Position numbers and translations under genes: made by a program | In this document: positions 8,063-16,870 of the stretch, piece by piece | How the letters are laid out: each line of letters opens with the position of its first letter | Position numbering within the stretch: position 1 is the first letter of the stretch | NCBI GenBank assembly: GCA_965229725.1 | Contig: OZ245923.1 | Location: 1,228,893-1,292,892 of the forward strand | Direction: 5' to 3' | DNA: 64,000 bases | From: Aquirickettsia sp965229725 | GTDB taxonomy: Bacteria > Pseudomonadota > Alphaproteobacteria > Rickettsiales > Midichloriaceae | The notes under the pieces: generated by a model | The model's database searches: none | Seen by the model: only the letters and a program-made list of their open reading frames with translations | Told to the model about the DNA's origin: nothing

Positions 8063-9385
8063 ATGGCTGATGGCGGAGAAATATTATCAGCAATAGAAAA
8101 AGGGGAATTAGTTTTAGGATTGGATCCTTTGCATTATGCGGTAATCACTAAAACTAATTTAGCAAATATAAATCCTTTACTATGGGCTATTCAAAATAAG
8201 AAAACAATTGATGATAAAGATCCTTTATTGTTCGCATTGCAATATCAAGGTTTTGATATAAATCAGGATGTATTAAAAGAAGCTGCTAGTCAGGGTCATA
8301 TTATAACTATTGGTAATAATAATTACTCTATCGATGAGTTTAAGGATAGAGTAATTGAAAGTATAAAAGAGAAGAAAACTTTTGAAGGATTGAAAACTGA
8401 AGATTTAATAAAAATTACGATAAATGGTAATTTTGCAATAGATGGTAAGTCTCCAATACAGTTTGCAGTTGAAAATCATCCCACTAGTTTGCAACAGGGA
8501 GTAAAAAACATTTTAAAAGAACAAGACAGAGAGGAGCAGTTAAAAGATTTTTTTAAACGGCTAATAACTGATTATGATAAAAATATGGGTATGATAGAAC
8601 TTTTTTCAGATGAATTCAGTGTTAGTGGAAGAGGAAGAGAGGGTTTTGTAAAAATAGTTTGTCCTCTAGTTGAAACAGAGGCAAAAGTTCCTAATAGTCT
8701 AATTAGACTATATATAGATGAACAATTATCCAAAGATCTGCAACTTACTAACATACATGAAAATCATAAAGAACAGGCATTTTATACCGTAGTTGAGTTA
8801 TATCTCGATGAGTATACAAGTAAAGATGAGAAGGCTAAATTGCAAGTAATGTATGAACAGTTAGCCTCAGATTTAGGTATAGATACAACTAAAAAAGAAT
8901 CTGCTCTTACCAAATTTGTATCAGATCCAGAAGAATGTTACGCTAAAATTAGTAATTTAATTAATCGAGGAAATCGAGATTTAGATATAGATGGAAATCA
9001 AGGCTTAGATTTGAAAAATCTTTATAAAAATATTGATCTAGAAACACTTGAAAATCTTTCAAAGGTTGGAAAAAAATTAGAAGAATATAGACCTGAAGAA
9101 AAAAGTTCTAGTATCGCAAATAACATTGGTATTGCTTTGGCAGTAATTACAATTCTTCCAGGTTTAATTCTAGGCGTGATGAAATTAATATCAAACTATC
9201 AGCAAAAACAAGAATTTAAAGAACAACAATCTGAAGCATTAGCTGTAACTCACCAATTAAATGAACTGGGGGTTAAAAATCACTCTCATGATATGCATAT
9301 AGAAAATGAAGGACATAAAAAATTTACTGAAACAATACTGAATATGAGACTGCAATCAAAAGATAGTCCTATAATAGGTAAATAG
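8063..9385 (+). CDS. Hypothetical membrane-anchored repeat protein, candidate effector
   Basis: This 440-residue protein is not recognised. The N-terminal third holds at least four short repeats of the type DPLHYAV, NPLLWAI, DPLLFAL and SPIQFAV, spaced about 20-30 or more residues apart, which resemble degenerate ankyrin or pentapeptide-like solenoid units. One hydrophobic segment (IGIALAVITILPGLILGV, about residues 352-372) is followed by a Gln/Glu-rich cytosolic-type tail. There is no N-terminal signal peptide. It is bracketed by direct IS copies B and C and has no functional neighbours. An effector or host-interaction role is only an inference from the repeats, the single membrane anchor and the accessory setting. 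Confidence 0.6.
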   Translation: MADGGEILSAIEKGELVLGLDPLHYAVITKTNLANINPLLWAIQNKKTIDDKDPLLFALQYQGFDINQDVLKEAASQGHIITIGNNNYSIDEFKDRVIESIKEKKTFEGLKTEDLIKITINGNFAIDGKSPIQFAVENHPTSLQQGVKNILKEQDREEQLKDFFKRLITDYDKNMGMIELFSDEFSVSGRGREGFVKIVCPLVETEAKVPNSLIRLYIDEQLSKDLQLTNIHENHKEQAFYTVVELYLDEYTSKDEKAKLQVMYEQLASDLGIDTTKKESALTKFVSDPEECYAKISNLINRGNRDLDIDGNQGLDLKNLYKNIDLETLENLSKVGKKLEEYRPEEKSSSIANNIGIALAVITILPGLILGVMKLISNYQQKQEFKEQQSEALAVTHQLNELGVKNHSHDMHIENEGHKKFTETILNMRLQSKDSPIIGK

Positions 9386-9621
9386 TTATGAAAGAGCGTT
9401 ACTCAAGAAACCCCTATAAGTACAATAATACTGGCACCGTCAAGTTAAAAATAGTTGGTATGTAGTGTATAATAAAGTATAGAAACTAAAATTAAGAACG
9501 AAGAAGTCTAAAGGCCTATCAGTAGGATCTTGGTCATAATTCCCTATAGCGTATTATACGAATAATAATTTTAGTTAATGATAGGTTGCAACTATTTGTA
9601 TAAGCAGTGATTGGTATTACG

Positions 9622-10627
9622 AACTTTGTTGCACAAATAAAAGGCAAGGAAAATATAAAGGAAAAGTAGAGAAAAAAGTGTAGAGTAAAATCTTGATGAT
9701 AAAAATCATGGAATGATATGAGCAAAGGGAAGAAATGGCGAAAAGGAAAATACAAAGTTATAAATTGGGGGACATACAATAAAGACCTCAAGAAAAGGGG
9801 GGATTTAACGATTTGGTTTACAGAGGAAGGAATTAGGAAATGGCTTGAGGAAGAGGCGAGTGTGAAGTTCAGAGGAAGGCAAAGAGAATACTCAGATACA
9901 GCGATCCAAGCAATCTATACAATAAGACAAGTATTTAATTTGAGATTGAGGCAAACAGAGGGATTTACAAAATCTATCCTAAAAATAATGAAGATAAAGT
10001 TACCAATCCCAGATTATACAACAGTATCAAGGAGAGTTCGTGAGCTATCAGTAGATTTTGTTACTACGAAGCCTGGAGATAAAATAAATTTAATATTAGA
10101 TAGTACGGGCATTAAGGTCGTTGGAGAGAAGGAGTGGACAAATCATAAGCACGGCACAAGACAAAGGAAAATATGGCGTAAACTTCATATAGGAGTTACG
10201 GATGATGGAAATATAGTTGCAGGAGAGGTGACGACACTCAGAGATAGCGATATTGCTACAGTTCCAAAATTATTAAAGCAAGCAACAAATGATATTGAGG
10301 CAGTTGTAGGCGATGGTGCATATTATAAAAACAGGATGGAGGATTATATGCAACAAAATCAATGCTCTAAAAAAGCGAGATTTATCGGACCTCCTAAGGA
10401 TGGCAGTAAAAATTATGGCAATAGGCTAAAGGTAGAAGAAACCTTCTCCAGATACAAAAGAATTATCGGTAACAAATTTAAAGCTCAACATTTTTTAGGT
10501 CAACATAACGAAGCAAAATTATCTCTACTTATTTTAAACAAAATGAAAGATTTAGGAATGCCAAAAACGATTCGTGTTGCCTGAAATTTACCGAAAAAGG
10601 CAGGTTAAGTATTTGTGCAACAATGTT
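9622..10627 (+). mobile_element. IS5-family element, 1006 bp, copy C
   Basis: This third copy of the 1006-bp unit is in the same orientation as copy B, with identical terminal repeats. Its right end joins directly to the interior of another IS5-family transposase gene, whose C-terminal part is missing. The left flank (9386-9621) does not contain that missing part, so the insertion was followed by deletion or recombination. Nothing else is recognised in the left flank. Confidence 0.88.
9718..10584 (+). CDS. IS5-family transposase (IS903-like), copy C
   Basis: This 288-residue DDE transposase is identical to copies A and B except for Gln in RLRQTEGF where the others have Lys. The QTEGF form is the usual one in this family and is also found in the truncated neighbour at 10628-11226, so copy C carries the older state at that site. 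The catalytic motifs and frame are intact. Confidence 0.9.
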   Translation: MSKGKKWRKGKYKVINWGTYNKDLKKRGDLTIWFTEEGIRKWLEEEASVKFRGRQREYSDTAIQAIYTIRQVFNLRLRQTEGFTKSILKIMKIKLPIPDYTTVSRRVRELSVDFVTTKPGDKINLILDSTGIKVVGEKEWTNHKHGTRQRKIWRKLHIGVTDDGNIVAGEVTTLRDSDIATVPKLLKQATNDIEAVVGDGAYYKNRMEDYMQQNQCSKKARFIGPPKDGSKNYGNRLKVEETFSRYKRIIGNKFKAQHFLGQHNEAKLSLLILNKMKDLGMPKTIRVA

Positions 10628-11226
10628 CCTTTCACTTGATTTAATAGATCTGATATTACTTCAGAATCATGCACTGATTTTTCTGTTAATTCAACTCCTT
10701 GAATTATATGATTATCATCCACGATTAAATGCATCTTCTTCCAGCTTCTTCTAGGTTTAATCTTATGTTTCTCTTGATGCCATTCATCTTTACCATATTG
10801 CTTCAGCCCTGTTGAATCAAGCGTTATAACCCTCTCTTTACCAGCATCATTAGCCACTTCACTTTTTTTGTATTTTGGGATTTTTAAATCTAATGTTGCA
10901 CATCTTCTTGATAATGTACTGTAATCTGGGCATTTGATTTTCAATTTAGCAATCTTAAATATTGAATTCACAAATCCCTCTGTCTGTCTTAATGGCTGTT
11001 TAAATGTTAGTTTTAGTGAATAACATAACTCTATACTTTTTTCTGTATATTCTTTTGGCTTCCCAGTTCCATCATTTGTTGTGTCTTTTTCATACCACAG
11101 TTCTTTTATATCTTCTGATATCCATATCTCTAAACTCCCTCTTTTCTTTAGTGATAGATTGTAATCTGGCCAATTATTTACTTTGTGTTTCTGCTTCTTA
11201 CGGATCATATCATTTTTTGCTGCCAT
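10628..11226 (-). pseudogene. Truncated IS5-family transposase of a third type
   Basis: Read from 11226 leftwards, the protein has KKRGSLEIWIS, PLRQTEGFVNSIFKIA, DYSTLSRRC and the first catalytic Asp in ITLDSTGLKQYG, so it is an IS903-like transposase distinct from the 1006-bp type. At about residue 200, after SDLLNQVKG, it runs into the end of copy C. The second Asp and the Glu are missing, so it is inactive. Its own outer terminal repeat, CTTTGTTGCATAACCCC on the minus strand, lies at about 11286-11301. Confidence 0.82.
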
Positions 11227-11301
11227 AATTACTATATTTTCTTGTACTTATACAACTTTTAGCTTCTTTTGAAAATACCTTTTAGGGGTTATGCAACAAA
11301 G

Positions 11302-11452
11302 AGCTTTCATCCCCCTTTCTACACGTTCTTTTGCAGCATTTGCACTTATACCTTTGTTTGCTTTTTTCAAATCCATTTTTTATTAACTTGTTCCCAGCAC
11401 AATGTTTGCATTTTTCCATAATTTCCTTCCCATTTAGGTTTCTTTCTCCCAT
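11302..11452 (-). pseudogene. IS1-family InsA-like zinc-ribbon fragment
   Basis: From the ATG at 11452 the minus strand encodes about 50 residues: CKHCAGNKLIKNG, then QRYKCKCCKRTCRKGD. This is the N-terminal zinc ribbon of IS1-type transposases (CxxC ... KNG ... QRYxCxxC). The frame ends at the terminal repeat of the neighbouring IS5 relic, so only the N-terminal part survives. The 67 bp between it and ccoS hold nothing recognised. Confidence 0.72.
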
Positions 11453-11519
11453 TATATCTCTAATTCATTTTTACTCCACTTTTATTTTACAATGCCCTTA
11501 TAGGGAAGCTAACGTATGG

Positions 11520-11672
11520 CTATTCATGCTTCTTTGATTCATCATAAAGTATTTTTTCACTATTCATCTCTAGATCATCATATTGATTATTTTTAACCGA
11601 CCAAAATATCCCTAAAACTCCTAGGAGAGCTATAAATACTGCTAAAGGAATCAAAAATAATAATACGTCCAT
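11520..11672 (-). CDS. ccoS: Cytochrome cbb3 oxidase maturation protein CcoS
   Basis: This 50-residue protein begins MDVLLFLIPLAVFIALLGV, a single N-terminal membrane helix, followed by IFWSVKNNQYDDLE and an acidic tail (ILYDE). The QYDDL motif after one helix and the tiny size are diagnostic of CcoS, which is needed to assemble the cofactors of cbb3-type terminal oxidase. It starts 12 bp after the trmFO stop on the same strand and is probably cotranscribed. The oxidase genes themselves are not in the window. It implies microaerobic respiration if the oxidase is present elsewhere. Confidence 0.85.
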   Translation of the reverse strand: MDVLLFLIPLAVFIALLGVLGIFWSVKNNQYDDLEMNSEKILYDESKKHE

Positions 11673-11684
11673 ACTTTAAAACAA

Positions 11685-12998
11685 TTAAATATTATTATTT
11701 CTCTTCCACTCATCAAAGTTAATTAAAGCCTTTTCTGCTTGTATAATTTTTTTATTTTGTCCTTTTTTTATATTTATGTCAGGAAATAAACCAAAATTGA
11801 TATTCATTGGCTGAAAACCTTCAGCGTGAGATTCATTTGTAATATAGTTTGTCAACGCTCCTAATGCAGTATGTTCATTAATAAGAGGGGTAGGCTTATT
11901 GTTTAACTCATATGCCATATATATTCCGGATAACAACCCTATGGCAGCACTTTCTACGTATCCTTCAACCCCTGTTATTTGCCCGGCAAATTTTAATTTA
12001 CTGTTTTTTTTAGTACTTAAATTAGCATCAAGTAGTTTTGGACTATTAATAAAAGTATTTCTATGTATACCCCCAAGCCTAGCAAATTCAGCATTTTCTA
12101 GCCCAGGAATTGTTTTAAAGATTCTTTGTTGCTCTCCATATTTCATTTTTGTTTGAAAGCCAACCACATTATACAATGTACCTTCTTTATTATCTTGCCT
12201 CAATTGTACTACCGCATAAGCCCTTGAGCCAGTTTTTGGATTCGTCAATCCTACCGGCTTCATCGGACCAAAGCTTAAAGTGTCTTTACCTCTTTCAGCC
12301 ATTACTTCTATAGGTAAACATCCATTAAAATAGGGGGTATTTTTTTCCCATTCTTTAAATTCAATTTTCTCCGCCGCTACTAAATTTTCAACAAATTTAT
12401 AATATTCTTCCTCTGTCAAAGGACAGTTAATATAATCCTTTCCATCTCCTTTATCGTATCTAGATTGAAACCATGCGATGTCAAAATTTATACTCTCTTT
12501 ATGAATTATGGGGGAAATTGCATCAAAAAATGCTAAAAAATCCTCATTTTCACATATTTGCAAAATTTCTGACGCAAAAATTTCTGACGTGAGTGGACCC
12601 GTTGCTATTATCACGTTTCCATCAGGAATTCGATCAATTCTTTCTCTAATTAAGTTAATATTAGGATGATCACTTATTTTTTTTTCAATTATATTAGAAA
12701 ATAGCTCTCTATCTACCGCCAACGCTGAACCTGCTGGAACTTTAGCTATGTCTGCAGAATTCATGATTATTGAATCAAGTTTTCTCATTTCTTGATGAAG
12801 CAATCCTATTGCCACTTTTGGATCATCAGAACGCAAAGAATTTGAGCATACCAACTCTGCTAGACCATCAGTTTTATGTGCAAAGGTTCCCTCTACACCT
12901 CTCATTTCATAGAGAGTGACTTTTATACCTCTTTCTGCAAGTTGCCAAGCAGCTTCGCAACCAGCTAATCCTCCTCCTACTATTTTGACATACATCAA
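11685..12998 (-). CDS. trmFO: Methylenetetrahydrofolate-tRNA-(uracil-54-C5)-methyltransferase
   Basis: TrmFO is a cytoplasmic FAD enzyme that makes ribothymidine at position 54 of tRNA, using methylene-THF as carbon donor. The 437-residue protein has the N-terminal FAD loop (VGGGLAGCEAAWQLAERG), the conserved AELVCSNSLRSD with its active-site Cys, GCLPIEVMAERG with the second Cys, FGPMKPVGL and the C-terminal GQITGVEGYVES. Its length is normal for the family. It starts only 5 bp after rplY on the same strand and is followed by ccoS, forming a rplY-trmFO-ccoS run. Confidence 0.95.
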   Translation of the reverse strand: MMYVKIVGGGLAGCEAAWQLAERGIKVTLYEMRGVEGTFAHKTDGLAELVCSNSLRSDDPKVAIGLLHQEMRKLDSIIMNSADIAKVPAGSALAVDRELFSNIIEKKISDHPNINLIRERIDRIPDGNVIIATGPLTSEIFASEILQICENEDFLAFFDAISPIIHKESINFDIAWFQSRYDKGDGKDYINCPLTEEEYYKFVENLVAAEKIEFKEWEKNTPYFNGCLPIEVMAERGKDTLSFGPMKPVGLTNPKTGSRAYAVVQLRQDNKEGTLYNVVGFQTKMKYGEQQRIFKTIPGLENAEFARLGGIHRNTFINSPKLLDANLSTKKNSKLKFAGQITGVEGYVESAAIGLLSGIYMAYELNNKPTPLINEHTALGALTNYITNESHAEGFQPMNINFGLFPDINIKKGQNKKIIQAEKALINFDEWKRNNNI

Positions 12999-13003
12999 TT
13001 CAA

Positions 13004-13633
13004 CTACTTGCTTTCTTCTTTTTTCTCTTTACTTTCAGCAGATTCTTCACTTACTTCTTGTTCTTCCTCTTTTTCTTCTACTCTTCCTGCAATAGTCAAA
13101 ATAGTAAAGTTATTTTTATCTACCGGCACAACATCTTCTGACAATACTATATCATTGATGTGAACATTTCTTCCTATCTCAAAGCCAGCAATATCTATTT
13201 CTAAATACTCTGGAATATTTTTTGGTATACCGTTTAGACTTATATATTTTCTTACAATATTAAGTATCCCGCCTCTTTTAATACCAGGAGACTTATCTTT
13301 ATTAATAACTTTTACTCTCACTGCAACTTTTATCGGAACATTTTCCTTGATCAATTGAAAATCCACATGAATAGGATTATCAGTAACAGGATCCGTTTGC
13401 ACTTCTCTCGGTATTACCTTTAAAGTTTTTTTACCAAATTTAATATCTAAAAGTTTAGATAGTAGATTACCCTTTTGATATTCTTTTAAGAAATCTTTGT
13501 AAACTAAGCTAATCAAATGATTTTCATTAAATCCGTAAATGACTGCTGGTATTTTACCTTCTCTTCTTAGAGCCCTTGCAGAACCAGTCCCTGATCCCTT
13601 TTTTTCTTCACCTATTAACATTAAGTCCGTCAT
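13004..13633 (-). CDS. rplY: 50S ribosomal protein L25 (CTC/TL5 form)
   Basis: This 209-residue long-form L25 binds 5S rRNA in the large subunit. The N-terminal L25 domain contains KGSGTGSARALRREGKIPAVIYG and the C-terminal TL5/CTC domain contains GGILNIVRK. A Glu/Lys-rich tail (EEKEEEQEVSEES) closes the protein, as is common in alphaproteobacteria. In many genomes pth follows; here trmFO does. Confidence 0.95.
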   Translation of the reverse strand: MTDLMLIGEEKKGSGTGSARALRREGKIPAVIYGFNENHLISLVYKDFLKEYQKGNLLSKLLDIKFGKKTLKVIPREVQTDPVTDNPIHVDFQLIKENVPIKVAVRVKVINKDKSPGIKRGGILNIVRKYISLNGIPKNIPEYLEIDIAGFEIGRNVHINDIVLSEDVVPVDKNNFTILTIAGRVEEKEEEQEVSEESAESKEKKEESK

Positions 13634-13786
13634 AATTTATACACCTAAAAACTAGTAAAAATGATACTTTTTATATATTACTACTGATTGTTTTGCAATA
13701 ATTATTTACTATTCTATATAATGAATAATCGAATTGTATTCAGTAGTAACCATTTGAAATATTGATATTATTTTATGTGTAATAAA

Positions 13787-13999
13787 CTAGTCGTTGAGAA
13801 CTACAATATTATCAGCAGAGGTTTTATCATTCTTCGTTGTCAATGTATATTCAACTTTTTGATTTTCATGAAGTTCGTCTATTCCTGAACTAGAAAGTGC
13901 TGAACTATGAACAAAAACATCTTTTTTGCTGTCATTTGGAGTTATAAAACCATAGCCTTTAGTAGAATTATACCATTTAACGGTACCTGTATGTCTCAT
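13787..13999 (-). CDS. Cold shock domain protein
   Basis: This 70-residue single CSD protein is a cytoplasmic RNA chaperone. Both nucleic-acid motifs are present: RNP1-like KGYGFITP and RNP2-like VFVHSSAL, with an initial GTVKWYNSTKG strand. Its length is that of CspA-type proteins. It stands alone on the minus strand between dnaB and rplY, with about 150-180 bp of untranslated sequence on each side. The upstream gap (14000-14180) would include its own promoter and 5' leader. Confidence 0.93.
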   Translation of the reverse strand: MRHTGTVKWYNSTKGYGFITPNDSKKDVFVHSSALSSSGIDELHENQKVEYTLTTKNDKTSADNIVVLND

Positions 14000-14180
14000 C
14001 TGTAACCTTTTATATGTTAATTAACTTCGATACTACCAATGATTTCCTAGTTTTATATTTATAAAGTAAGAAATGATTAACAATATCTATGCACTGCCTT
14101 CAGCACAACAGAAGTCAGTATATTATACTAATTATGTAAAAACAAGGAGGGAGTGTTTTAATTATAAAATAATTTAACTA

Positions 14181-15617
14181 TTAATTTTCTAAATTATCAA
14201 ATGCTGTTGTTCTGTTTTCATATCTCAAATGAAAATTTCCTACTGGTCCATTTCTTTGTTTTGCTATTATTATTTCTGCTATATTTTCTACCTTCTCCAT
14301 TTTTTCTTGCCACTCTATCAATTTTTTTTCATCTGTTGAGGGTATTTTTCTACTTAAATAATATTCTTCTCTATAAATAAACATTACTATATCTGCATCT
14401 TGTTCTATATTTCCACTTTCTCTTAGATCTGACAAAAGAGGTCTTTTATCTTCTCTTGATTCTACTGCTCTTGATAATTGTGAGGCAGTTATTACTGGAA
14501 CATCTAATTCTTTTGCAATTGCTTTTAATCCTTGAGATATTTCTGCTATTTCTTGTACCCTGTTTTCTTTATTTCTTCCTGTACTGCTTATTAACTGTAG
14601 ATAATCTATCACTATCATCCCTATATTATGCTGCCTTTTCATTCTTCTTGCTTTTGTTCTTATTGCAGATATTGTTAAAGCTGGTGTATCGTCTATTATT
14701 ATTGGTAATTCGTTAAGTGCTGAAATCTGTTCTGTTAAATTTTTAAATTCCTCTTTATTTACTTTTCCTATTCTTATTTTAGAGCCATCTATTTTTGTCT
14801 CTATTGCCAATATCCTTGATGCCAATTGTTCTGCTGACATTTCTAAAGAAAAAAAACATATTGATTTCTTTTTTGTACCCTCTTCTTTAGATTCTCTCAA
14901 AAAAGATTTTGCTGCTTTTAAAACTATATTTACTGCTAATGCTGTCTTACCCATTGAAGGTCTTCCCGCAATTATTATTAGATCTGAACTTTGAAATCCT
15001 CCTGTATATTTATTTAGGTCTATGTATCCCGTTTCTATTCCACTTATCTCCCTATTACTTTTTAAAGATTTCTCTATTCTTACTAATGCTCCTTTTATAG
15101 AGTCGGTAAGGCTATATACTTTATTATCATAATTCCCACTGCTCGCTAATGTATATAGCTCGTGTTCCATTGTCTCTATTATGCTCTCCCCTTCTTCTTC
15201 TACTTTTTCTTCCCTTGCTTTAACTATTCCTTCTTCTCCTATATCTATTATCTTTCTTCTTAAATATGTATCATAAATATTTCTTGCTAATGTTCTTATA
15301 TCTGTACTTAATTGCGATTCTTCTACTAACTTTAATAAATATTCATAACTATTTATTTGTGCTTCCTTAAAAATCTCTTCTTTAGCGAAATAATTTTTAA
15401 TTGTAATAGGATCTGAAACCAACCCCTTATCCATTAATTTACTAATTCCTTGATATATTTTTGCATGTAGTGGCAGATAGAAATGTTCTTCTTTTAGTAC
15501 ATCCCCTATTTTATTCATATTTTCATTATTTGTTAATAATAATCCCAGCAGATTTTGCTCTGCCTCTATGTTCTGCGGCCTTTTTTCAATATTTCTTTCT
15601 TTATCTTCTTCTTTCAT
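14181..15617 (-). CDS. dnaB: Replicative DNA helicase DnaB
   Basis: DnaB is the hexameric replication-fork helicase. The 478-residue protein has the N-terminal primase-interacting domain (NIEAEQNLLGLLLTN), a linker, and the RecA-like motor with Walker A (AGRPSMGKTALAVN), Walker B (IGMIVIDYLQLIS), the Gln sensor (TASQLSRAVESR) and Arg-finger region (SDLRESGNIEQDADIV). No intein is present. Its start overlaps the end of hemE by 17 bp, so the two are probably translated from one transcript. Confidence 0.96.
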   Translation of the reverse strand: MKEEDKERNIEKRPQNIEAEQNLLGLLLTNNENMNKIGDVLKEEHFYLPLHAKIYQGISKLMDKGLVSDPITIKNYFAKEEIFKEAQINSYEYLLKLVEESQLSTDIRTLARNIYDTYLRRKIIDIGEEGIVKAREEKVEEEGESIIETMEHELYTLASSGNYDNKVYSLTDSIKGALVRIEKSLKSNREISGIETGYIDLNKYTGGFQSSDLIIIAGRPSMGKTALAVNIVLKAAKSFLRESKEEGTKKKSICFFSLEMSAEQLASRILAIETKIDGSKIRIGKVNKEEFKNLTEQISALNELPIIIDDTPALTISAIRTKARRMKRQHNIGMIVIDYLQLISSTGRNKENRVQEIAEISQGLKAIAKELDVPVITASQLSRAVESREDKRPLLSDLRESGNIEQDADIVMFIYREEYYLSRKIPSTDEKKLIEWQEKMEKVENIAEIIIAKQRNGPVGNFHLRYENRTTAFDNLEN

Positions 15618-16647
15618 ATCCCTTTATTATTCTTATTAACTCTTCCACTTTTTCTATCCTACTTTCTGGTAACATTCCATGTCCCAAATTAAATATAAAC
15701 TTTCCTTTTGAAAAAGTATCTAATATTTTTACTACTCTCTTTTTCATATCAGGATATTGCGTTGTCAATATTACATTGTCTAAATTTCCCTGTATCGTTA
15801 TATTTTTTTGCAGTTTTTCCTTTGCCCATTCTATTGGTACTGTATGATCTATTGCTATTATATCTGTTTTTATTTTTCTTATAAAATTTTCATATTTTAC
15901 CCCTGCTCCTCTTGGAAAAGTATTTATTATGATATCATTTTTATAATCTCTTAGTTCTTCCACTATACTTTGCGTTGGTTTTATTACTAATTCTTCAAAT
16001 TCTTCTTCTGCTAATACTCCTGCCCAGGAATCAAATAATTTTATTACCTCTACTCCTTGATCTATCTGTCCTTTTAAATACTTTATTGTTTCTTCTTTTA
16101 TTACTTCTATCGTCTGTAGAAATTTTTCTTTTTCATTGAAGTATAATTTTCTTACATCACTAAAATCTCTTGATCCTCTTCCTTGTATTACATAACAAGC
16201 TACAGTAAAAGGAGATCCTGCAAATCCTATTATTGCTTTGTCTGGATGTTTTATATCTATTTCTTTACTTACTTTTTCTATCCCTTCATATACTTTTTTG
16301 TAAATACCTGATGTATCTATTCCTTTTTGTAATTTAGAAATTCTATTTTCCTTACTTTCTAAAAATACAGGACCCTCTCCTTTTATAAATTCCAACTTTA
16401 GTCCCATTGCATATGGTACTATCAATATATCTGAAAATATAATAGCTGCATCTACATTAAATCGTCTTATTGGCTGAACTGTTATCTCTTTCATTGAATC
16501 ACTATTCAAACACATAGACAAAAAAGAATCATGTTTCTCTTTTTCTTCTCTGTATTCAGGAAGATACCTTCCTGCTTGTCTCATAAACCAAATAGGAATA
16601 GAGTTATGTTGCTCATTAAGAACTTCTTCTATAAATAACTTTTTCAT
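15601..16647 (-). CDS. hemE: Uroporphyrinogen decarboxylase
   Basis: HemE decarboxylates the four acetate groups of uroporphyrinogen III in haem synthesis. The 348-residue protein shows the signature PIWFMRQAGRYLPEYR near the N-terminus, the substrate-binding FSDILIVPYAMG segment and the conserved GFAGSPFTVACYVIQG and FNLGHGMLP. It lies upstream of dnaB with a 17-bp overlap. The 223-bp gap on its 5' side (16648-16870) is very AT-rich and shows no gene. Confidence 0.95.
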   Translation of the reverse strand: MKKLFIEEVLNEQHNSIPIWFMRQAGRYLPEYREEKEKHDSFLSMCLNSDSMKEITVQPIRRFNVDAAIIFSDILIVPYAMGLKLEFIKGEGPVFLESKENRISKLQKGIDTSGIYKKVYEGIEKVSKEIDIKHPDKAIIGFAGSPFTVACYVIQGRGSRDFSDVRKLYFNEKEKFLQTIEVIKEETIKYLKGQIDQGVEVIKLFDSWAGVLAEEEFEELVIKPTQSIVEELRDYKNDIIINTFPRGAGVKYENFIRKIKTDIIAIDHTVPIEWAKEKLQKNITIQGNLDNVILTTQYPDMKKRVVKILDTFSKGKFIFNLGHGMLPESRIEKVEELIRIIKGYERRR

Positions 16648-16870
16648 TTATTATTATAATTAATATTTTTCTATTAGATATATATGTAGTGTTAGTTTGG
16701 TTAGCCTAACATTTATTAACATTTAAATCTAATAAAAGTAGCAAAAATACACGCCTATAAAATAGTAAAGAATTATTAACATACGTAATAAACTAACTAA
16801 TAAAATTTTATAAAAGTTAATAAAAAAGATATTAACAATATACTAACAAATAATTAAAAAGGGAAAACTG

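Noticed and set aside
2799..10627. Target-site duplications around the three 1006-bp IS copies
   Set aside because: The AAC...GTT bases next to the ends belong to the imperfect inverted repeats; the 9 bp outside each copy do not match each other.
14093..14119. Terminator downstream of dnaB (ACTGCCTTC/GAAGTCAGT)
   Set aside because: The stem has a central mismatch and no T-run follows in either direction, so it was not called.
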